NCBI GenBank assembly: GCA_002840845.1
Contig: PHCS01000023.1
Coordinates: 1-37,731 of the forward strand
Direction: 5' to 3'
Source: Betaproteobacteria bacterium HGW-Betaproteobacteria-14
Lineage (GTDB): Bacteria; Pseudomonadota; Gammaproteobacteria; Burkholderiales; Rhodocyclaceae
Length of the DNA stretch: 37,731 bases
Within the stretch, counting starts at the first letter, position 1. Each line of letters opens with the position of its first letter. Below the pieces are notes generated by a model, which was given only the letters and a program-made list of their open reading frames with translations, had not been told where the DNA came from and did not search any database. Below, one piece after another: positions 33,997 to 37,731 of this stretch. The translations under genes and the position numbers were made by a program.

Positions 33997-35361
33997 CCGA
34001 TATTCGGACAGCCGCAGCCGGTAACGGGTGACATTGCCATCGTGCAGGTTACGCAGGTCTTCCAGGGCAAGTGCAACGACCCGATCCAAGTCTTCCGCCG
34101 GGACCAGGGACTCTGCCAGCTTGCGCAAAGCCGCTTTGCTGGGCGCCTGTTGGCTGCGCACAATTTCGGCCACGATGGCGATGAGCGCCTCACGGTGGCG
34201 CAGGCGAATGGGGTCGGGGTCAGCAACAGTTTCGCGAATGGCCATGTAGCGCTGGCAGGAGCGCTCATAGGCCCAGACGAACACATCGCGCAACAGTTCC
34301 ACCCGCTTCACCTCGTACACGCCCAGCGTGCCTTCAACATAGGCCCGTTCGGGCACGTCGATGAAGGACAGAGGGCATAGGTTGTGCCGGATAAGCGGGA
34401 TGTTGGCGCCCAGCCGAGATACCCGCTTGTTCACATCCACGAAGGGTTGCAGGTACGGGATGTGGACCATGATGAAAAAAGCCTGCTCGAAGGGGTCTTC
34501 GATGGCTTCGGCCTTGTCCAGGATCATGCGGAAATAGGCGTCGATCTGCTGCGGGATGCCCAGCGGGTGAAACACCGTGCCGCTAACCTCGACGATACGG
34601 CTGCGCAGCCGCCCGCTCTCGCCGGGATCGGCGAGCAGGTTTTCGGAGAGCAGCGCGTGCAGATTGAAGAAGGTAAAGGTGTTGAAGCCGATGTCCTCGG
34701 CCTGCTCCACCAGCAACTCGATGGCGGCCTTGTGGTTGAGGATCATCTGCGCTTCGCGGCGATCCTTGCCTGCGGCCGCTTGGCCGAGCTCGATCAGGTT
34801 TTGCGTGTCGAGCCGGGTGTAGGTATTGCCTTCGAGCCGGCTCGAAGCCCAGGACAGGTCGATCAGCAGGCGCCCCATGATATCGCGCGCATAAGTGCCC
34901 GCCGGGCGCTCGCCATCGGGGGAACGGCCGATGTTGTGCAGGTGCTCGCGGATTTCCCGCGACAGATAGGTCGTTTCGTTCGGGCGATATGACTCCAGAA
35001 ATTCGCGGTCGTAGCCCACCGGTTTGCGTTGCTGGATGGGCTGACGTACGTAATCGAGGACTTCCCGCCCCGCTGGTGAAACAGGTACGTAGATCTCTGC
35101 GCTTGCCGCAGCCGACACATGGACATGATCAGAGATATCCATTTCGATGATCCTGGGCTTACGGTAACGCAGGCCGCGCCCCTTGCCTGAAAAGGCAATC
35201 TTTTTGTCTTCGATCAACTCACCCAAGCGACGCTGCAAAGTGCGGCGGCTGACGATGCCAACCAGAACGGCATGCAGTCCATCGATGCCTATGCCATCCG
35301 GATGCCGGGCGATCTCGGCTTCAATTTGTGCAGTCAAACCCTCAGGAAGTTTTTTTGGCAT
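33961..35361 (-). CDS. Fic/DOC-family protein with variant motif and N-terminal DNA-binding-like domain
   Basis: 466 aa. The N-terminal ~70 residues (GIDGLHAVLVGIVSRRTLQRRL) look like a winged helix. The Fic core has the SRLEGN inhibitory-type motif near 172-178 and the active loop LQPFVDVNKRVSRLGAN near 304-320. Canonical Fic is H-P-F-x-(D/E)-G-N-G-R-x-x-R; here His is Gln305 and G-N-G-R is V-N-K-R. This Q-P-F-x-D-V-N-K-R form occurs in a recognised subgroup, whose AMP-transfer activity is uncertain because the His acts as base. It is transcribed in the same direction as the RT-helicase operon, 445 nt upstream, and could be a toxin, regulator or independent passenger. Confidence 0.85.
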   Translation of the reverse strand: MPKKLPEGLTAQIEAEIARHPDGIGIDGLHAVLVGIVSRRTLQRRLGELIEDKKIAFSGKGRGLRYRKPRIIEMDISDHVHVSAAASAEIYVPVSPAGREVLDYVRQPIQQRKPVGYDREFLESYRPNETTYLSREIREHLHNIGRSPDGERPAGTYARDIMGRLLIDLSWASSRLEGNTYTRLDTQNLIELGQAAAGKDRREAQMILNHKAAIELLVEQAEDIGFNTFTFFNLHALLSENLLADPGESGRLRSRIVEVSGTVFHPLGIPQQIDAYFRMILDKAEAIEDPFEQAFFIMVHIPYLQPFVDVNKRVSRLGANIPLIRHNLCPLSFIDVPERAYVEGTLGVYEVKRVELLRDVFVWAYERSCQRYMAIRETVADPDPIRLRHREALIAIVAEIVRSQQAPSKAALRKLAESLVPAEDLDRVVALALEDLRNLHDGNVTRYRLRLSEYRSWQPLQHGGAA

Positions 35362-35373
35362 GCCTCACCCTTT

Positions 35374-35474
35374 ATTGGCGCGAAAAACCTGATGCGCGCC
35401 ATATAACTAACTCAATTGGCGCGTATTGTCAATTTTAGCGCCTTTTATTGTCGCGATTTGTTCTATTTGCGCCA
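35374..35474. promoter_or_regulatory. Cluster of GGCGC half-sites upstream of fic, candidate operator
   Basis: Five related elements within 100 bp: ATTGGCGCG at 35374-35382 and again at 35415-35423, and inverted versions CGCGCCA (35395-35401), AGCGCC (35437-35442) and TTGCGCCA (35467-35474), in an otherwise AT-rich leader. Repeated inverted half-sites directly before a gene whose product has a winged-helix-like N-terminus suggest autoregulation. Confidence 0.45.
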
Positions 35475-35740
35475 GAAAACTGAGGATGCGAAAGGCTATC
35501 TAGCGTATCCAATTTTTTGATGCGATCGGCATTGACGGACAGAGCAGGTGCGAATGGGCACTTCCGCTTGGGGCGAAGGACGCTTGACTTAGCAGTAGTT
35601 GAATGCAGCTTTTTAGTCAGAGAGCCGTGCCAGTGTCAGCAACCTGCGCAACAGCAGTTATTCAACTGACCAACTCCACCGGCAGCAATGGCCGAAGAGC
35701 GGTAGTTTGTTTGGCGGAGCAATCGACCACCTAGGGTTGA
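35475..35740. other. Non-coding stretch upstream of the fic operator
   Basis: About 265 bp in which I see no gene, terminator or repeat. The short frames that cross it are shadows. Confidence 0.5.
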
Positions 35741-35851
35741 TAGCACTCAATCGCCGTATCCCGGCGACTGACTTTCCCCGGCCCGTTGCGATGGCGGGGT
35801 CTGCGCGGCTTCTGGATTCCCGCTTCTGCGGGAATGACGGTTGAGGCCGAG
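35741..35851. repeat. Right copy of the ~112-bp inverted repeat bounding the defence segment
   Basis: Runs in the opposite orientation to 25580-25694 and matches its reverse complement closely, including TAGCACTCAATC, GCGACTGACTTTCCCCGGC at 35764-35782, CTGCGCGGCTTCTGGATTCCCGC and the REP-like unit at about 35,814-35,838. A slightly degenerate REP loop (CTTCTGC for CCTTCGC) is one of the few differences. Confidence 0.88.
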
Positions 35852-35888
35852 GACCAGCCTGCCAACCACTCCAACGCGCCGTACCGCA

Positions 35889-35907
35889 GCGACTGACTTT
35901 CCCCGGC
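35889..35907. repeat. Extra direct copy of the 19-bp core of the boundary repeat
   Basis: GCGACTGACTTTCCCCGGC is repeated exactly here, 125 bp after its copy inside the right boundary repeat. This shows that the core is a multi-copy sequence and that the repeat may be built from smaller units. Confidence 0.8.
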
Positions 35908-35923
35908 GGCACCCGCGTGCTCG

Positions 35924-36418
35924 TCAATCTGTTTGCTTCGGGTCGGCTTGCGCCCGCTCGGCGGCGGCGCTGTCGCGCGCGCGCAGCTTGGCGGCCAGGT
36001 TGGCGCTGTCGGGGATATGCAGCAATGCGGCGATCTTGCGCAGGAGGTGGCGTTCGTGCGGATCGATCGCCGCGTCGGCGTAGGCGATGCGCCACATCAG
36101 TTCGAGCACGCGCTCCTTTTGCGCTTGCGTGAAGCGCTGGTTGATCATCGAGGTGAACTGATAGTAATCCGTCGCCTGCCGCACCTCTTCCTCGGCCAGT
36201 TCGATCAGCTGGCGGGCCTCGGGCTCGGTCAGGTTGAATTTCGTGCGGATGGCGTGCTGGACGGCGGCGTATTCCGCCGGCGTCGTTTGGTCGTCGATGC
36301 GCATGACCTCAACCAGCAGCGCGGCGGTGGCGAGTTCGATCGCATGCCGGTCATCGCCCTGCGCCGACGGGGCGGCGGAGAGATGGCGGTCGAAAAAATC
36401 GCGTACTCTGGATAGCAT
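35924..36418 (-). CDS. TerB-like (tellurite resistance B family) protein
   Basis: 164 aa, all-helical. It has the TerB-like pattern of acidic helix pairs: LATAALLVEVMRIDDQTTPAE near 29-49 and ELMWRIAYADAAIDPHERHL near 105-124, each giving the A-D-G/D-E metal-like turn of this family. TerB-like proteins are cytoplasmic, may bind divalent metals at the membrane face, and occur widely without tellurite function. GGGAG lies 5 nt before the ATG. It follows infA on the same strand. The C-terminal tail is polar and variable. Confidence 0.8.
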   Translation of the reverse strand: MLSRVRDFFDRHLSAAPSAQGDDRHAIELATAALLVEVMRIDDQTTPAEYAAVQHAIRTKFNLTEPEARQLIELAEEEVRQATDYYQFTSMINQRFTQAQKERVLELMWRIAYADAAIDPHERHLLRKIAALLHIPDSANLAAKLRARDSAAAERAQADPKQTD

Positions 36419-36443
36419 GGGTTCTCCCGGGATTGAGGCTGAG

Positions 36444-36464
36444 ACTTCACATGGCGTGTGAAGT
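36444..36464. repeat. 8-bp hairpin between infA and the terB-like gene
   Basis: ACTTCACA (36444-36451) and TGTGAAGT (36457-36464) are exact inverted arms with a 5-nt loop, about 40 nt after the infA stop. No T run follows on the minus strand, so it is a weak or factor-dependent terminator, or a stability hairpin. Confidence 0.55.
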
Positions 36465-36502
36465 TTCCCGCGGAGCAGAACGGAGTGTTGCGATGCCTGC
36501 GC

Positions 36503-36757
36503 TCAGCGCCGGCGCTGCGGCGTGAAGGCGGGACGGCCCTCGATGTGGCGGAAGCAGATGCGCCCCTTGCTCAGGTCGTAGGGCGAGATTTCCAGCGACA
36601 CCTTGTCGCCTGCGATGATGCGGATGTGGTGCTTGCGCATCTTGCCGGCCGTGTACGCCACGAGGTCGTGGCCGTTGTCGAGCGTGACGCGAAAGCGCGA
36701 GTCGGGCAGCACTTCCATCACCACGCCATTCATTTCGATGAGTTCTTCCTTGGCCAT
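36503..36757 (-). CDS. infA: Translation initiation factor IF-1
   Basis: 84 aa from ATG 36755-36757, with AGAGG just upstream. [20 protein letters not shown] and [20 protein letters not shown] are the OB-fold core of IF-1, followed by [10 protein letters not shown]. It binds the ribosomal A site during initiation with IF-2 and IF-3. It is longer than the 72-residue canonical form because of an Arg-rich tail (FTPQRRR), as in the second infA copy of betaproteobacteria. It lies beside a cold-shock gene, fitting the known need for IF-1 during cold adaptation. Confidence 0.95.
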   Translation of the reverse strand: MAKEELIEMNGVVMEVLPDSRFRVTLDNGHDLVAYTAGKMRKHHIRIIAGDKVSLEISPYDLSKGRICFRHIEGRPAFTPQRRR

Positions 36758-36792
36758 TGCCTCTTCTCCGGGAAAGCTAAAGGGGGAAAGCC

Positions 36793-36820
36793 GGCGGCAT
36801 GGCCGATGGGCCATGCCGCC
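36793..36820 (-). terminator. Strong 12-bp hairpin downstream of the cold-shock gene
   Basis: GGCGGCATGGCC (36793-36804) and GGCCATGCCGCC (36809-36820) pair perfectly around a 4-nt loop. On the minus strand it begins 12 nt after the csp stop and is followed by a short pyrimidine stretch (CTTTCCCCCT), so it should terminate or attenuate csp transcription before infA. Confidence 0.75.
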
Positions 36821-36832
36821 TTCGTCGCCGGC

Positions 36833-37039
36833 TTAGTCAGCCGCGCGAATGTTCGACGCCTGCTGGCCTTTGGGGCCAGTGGTGATTTCGAAACTGACTT
36901 TTTGGCCTTCCTTGAGGGTCTTGAAGCCCTGTCCCTGAATCGCGGAGAAATGGGCGAACAAATCCTCGCCACCCGCTTCGGGCGTAATAAAGCCAAAGCC
37001 CTTCGAATCGTTAAACCACTTCACAGTACCTGTTGCCAT
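36833..37039 (-). CDS. Cold-shock protein (CspA family)
   Basis: 68 aa from ATG 37037-37039, with AAGGA upstream. [18 protein letters not shown] carries RNP1 (KGFGFI) and [10 protein letters not shown] carries RNP2 (LFAHF), the nucleic-acid-binding surface of the single CSD domain. It binds single-stranded RNA and DNA and melts RNA structure as a chaperone. The frame is open further upstream but that part is leader sequence. The long 5' leader with hairpins fits family members controlled by RNA structure. Confidence 0.95.
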   Translation of the reverse strand: MATGTVKWFNDSKGFGFITPEAGGEDLFAHFSAIQGQGFKTLKEGQKVSFEITTGPKGQQASNIRAAD

Positions 37040-37062
37040 AACTTGAATTTCCTTAATAAACC

Positions 37063-37080
37063 AAAAAAGGGGTTGCCCCC
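37063..37080 (-). promoter_or_regulatory. Terminator-like hairpin in the csp 5' leader
   Basis: On the minus strand the leader reads GGGG-GCAA-CCCC-TTTTTT, a 4-bp GC stem closed by a GNRA-type tetraloop and followed by six T. It ends 23 nt before the csp ATG. A terminator-like element inside the leader suggests attenuation or a cold-sensitive RNA structure. Confidence 0.5.
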
Positions 37081-37280
37081 GGGGAGGGCGAAGGTCAAGC
37101 CGGCAGGGTGATGAAGGGAGAAATACCGCGGAACCGCGGGTACTGAACCGAACAACAACAGCGCTACTTGAAGATCGCTGGTGCGCACTATGCACGGATT
37201 CGCCCGCTATGGCAAATAAATTTCGCGGCCTTGTCGGTCACTTGCGTCCGGAAGAGCGCTCCATCGGGGCCGATTCTGCA

Positions 37281-37731
37281 TTACTGCGCCGGCTTCCCGC
37301 CGCCGGGAAGGCGCTCGCGGGCAATCCGTTCCGCGCGGTCCCCGCTGCCGTTCAACAGCCGCAGCAGCACCGGTTCGCTGGCGCGGCGATGCTCCGCCAC
37401 GAGCAGGCGGATTTGCGCCGAGCTGTTCGCGGCCAGCACTTCCAGCGCGGTGGGCGGCGCGTTGCGGTTGCGCGCCACGGCCAGTCGCACGCTTTCTTCG
37501 CGATCGAAAGCGAGCCGGTTGAGCGCTTCGTCGCTGAGCCGCAGTGCGCCCGCGACCGCTTCGCGCACCGCCGGGTGCCGGTCCCCGGCCATGCGTTCCA
37601 GCAGTTCGTCGGGCAGGTCGGCACGCCGCGCCAGCGTCGCGCGCACGGCGGGGTCGGGATCGCGCATCAAGCGCGCAAATCCTTCCGCGGTGAGCAGGCC
37701 GCGCGCGGCGACGTCGCGGCGCGTGGCGGCG
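37281..37731 (-). CDS. LRV/HEAT-type repeat protein, 5' part outside window
   Basis: The frame is open from the stop at 37281 to the window end, so about 149 C-terminal residues are seen. It consists of imperfect ~24-residue helical repeats with a D-x-x-x-x-V-R-x-A-V-A/L-A pattern (DPDPAVRATLARR, DRHPAVREAVAGA, DREESVRLAVARN, NSSAQIRLLVAEH), each followed by a P/S-x-x-x-L helix, typical of leucine-rich variant or HEAT-like repeats. Such proteins are protein-binding scaffolds. An internal ATG at 37667 is not the true start, because the repeat pattern continues upstream of it. Function unknown. Confidence 0.8.
   Translation of the reverse strand, partial: AATRRDVAARGLLTAEGFARLMRDPDPAVRATLARRADLPDELLERMAGDRHPAVREAVAGALRLSDEALNRLAFDREESVRLAVARNRNAPPTALEVLAANSSAQIRLLVAEHRRASEPVLLRLLNGSGDRAERIARERLPGGGKPAQ

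Noticed and set aside
25580-35851. Classical transposon with terminal inverted repeats
   Set aside because: No transposase is inside, no target-site duplication is evident next to the repeats, and parts of the repeat recur singly (20035, 35889), so a dispersed repeat remains equally likely.
35658-36095. 145-codon minus-strand ORF across the right repeat
   Set aside because: It overlaps the TerB-like gene in another frame and crosses the repeat; composition is that of a shadow.

Overview
This looks like a piece of a proteobacterial chromosome, most likely a betaproteobacterium. The right end carries the betaproteobacterial-type infA (MAKEELIE start, long Arg-rich tail), a cspA-type gene and GTCATTCCCGCGAAGGCGGGAAT-type palindromic repeats. 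Genes are tightly packed, with many ATGA/GTGA overlaps. No tRNA, rRNA, CRISPR array, transposase or integrase was found. Base composition changes abruptly near 17.3 kb: the left part is of moderate GC with mixed third-codon bases, the right part is GC-rich with G/C third positions. The left 17 kb is therefore either a transferred catabolic island or, less likely, joined by a cloning or assembly artefact.

Region A (1-17.2 kb), two divergent catabolic operons. Leftward from 9454 run a cyclase-family hydrolase, a HisD/HpsN-type dehydrogenase, an SDR, a complete Liv-type ABC transporter (binding protein, two permeases, two ATPases) and a metallophosphoesterase-like protein with an altered metal site. 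A partial membrane protein follows at the window edge. Rightward from 9761 run an M24 (creatinase/aminopeptidase-P fold) protein with an altered metal site, an FmdB-type zinc ribbon, an acyl-CoA dehydrogenase, an acyl-CoA ligase, a two-domain sulfurtransferase and a second cyclase-family hydrolase. Next come the decayed C-terminus of another acyl-CoA ligase and a LysR regulator. The set suggests import, ring or amide opening, oxidation and CoA-dependent breakdown of an unidentified organic acid or amide.

Region B (17.3-25.5 kb), a GC-rich block. Leftward: xsc (sulfoacetaldehyde acetyltransferase), a second TPP-dependent enzyme, a BASS-family transporter, an NAD-dependent epimerase/dehydratase and an SDR. 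Rightward: an IclR regulator and an SDR, closed by a strong terminator. Xsc identifies C2-sulfonate use; the partner genes are not explained by it.

Region C (25.6-35.9 kb), the most interesting segment. About 10 kb bounded by near-identical inverted repeats of about 112 bp holds, all leftward, a Fic-type protein with a Q-P-F variant motif, then a two-gene unit. The first gene is a 1253-aa reverse transcriptase fused to a C-terminal nitrilase domain (UG1/DRT type 1-like). The second, 13 nt downstream, is a 1253-aa RecD-like SF1 helicase with a C-terminal PD-(D/E)XK-like region. I propose it as a candidate two-component anti-phage system. A micro-ORF overlaps the GTG start of the RT.

Region D (35.9-37.7 kb), housekeeping flank: a TerB-like protein, infA, a cold-shock protein with a terminator-like leader hairpin, and the 3' part of an LRV/HEAT repeat protein running off the window.
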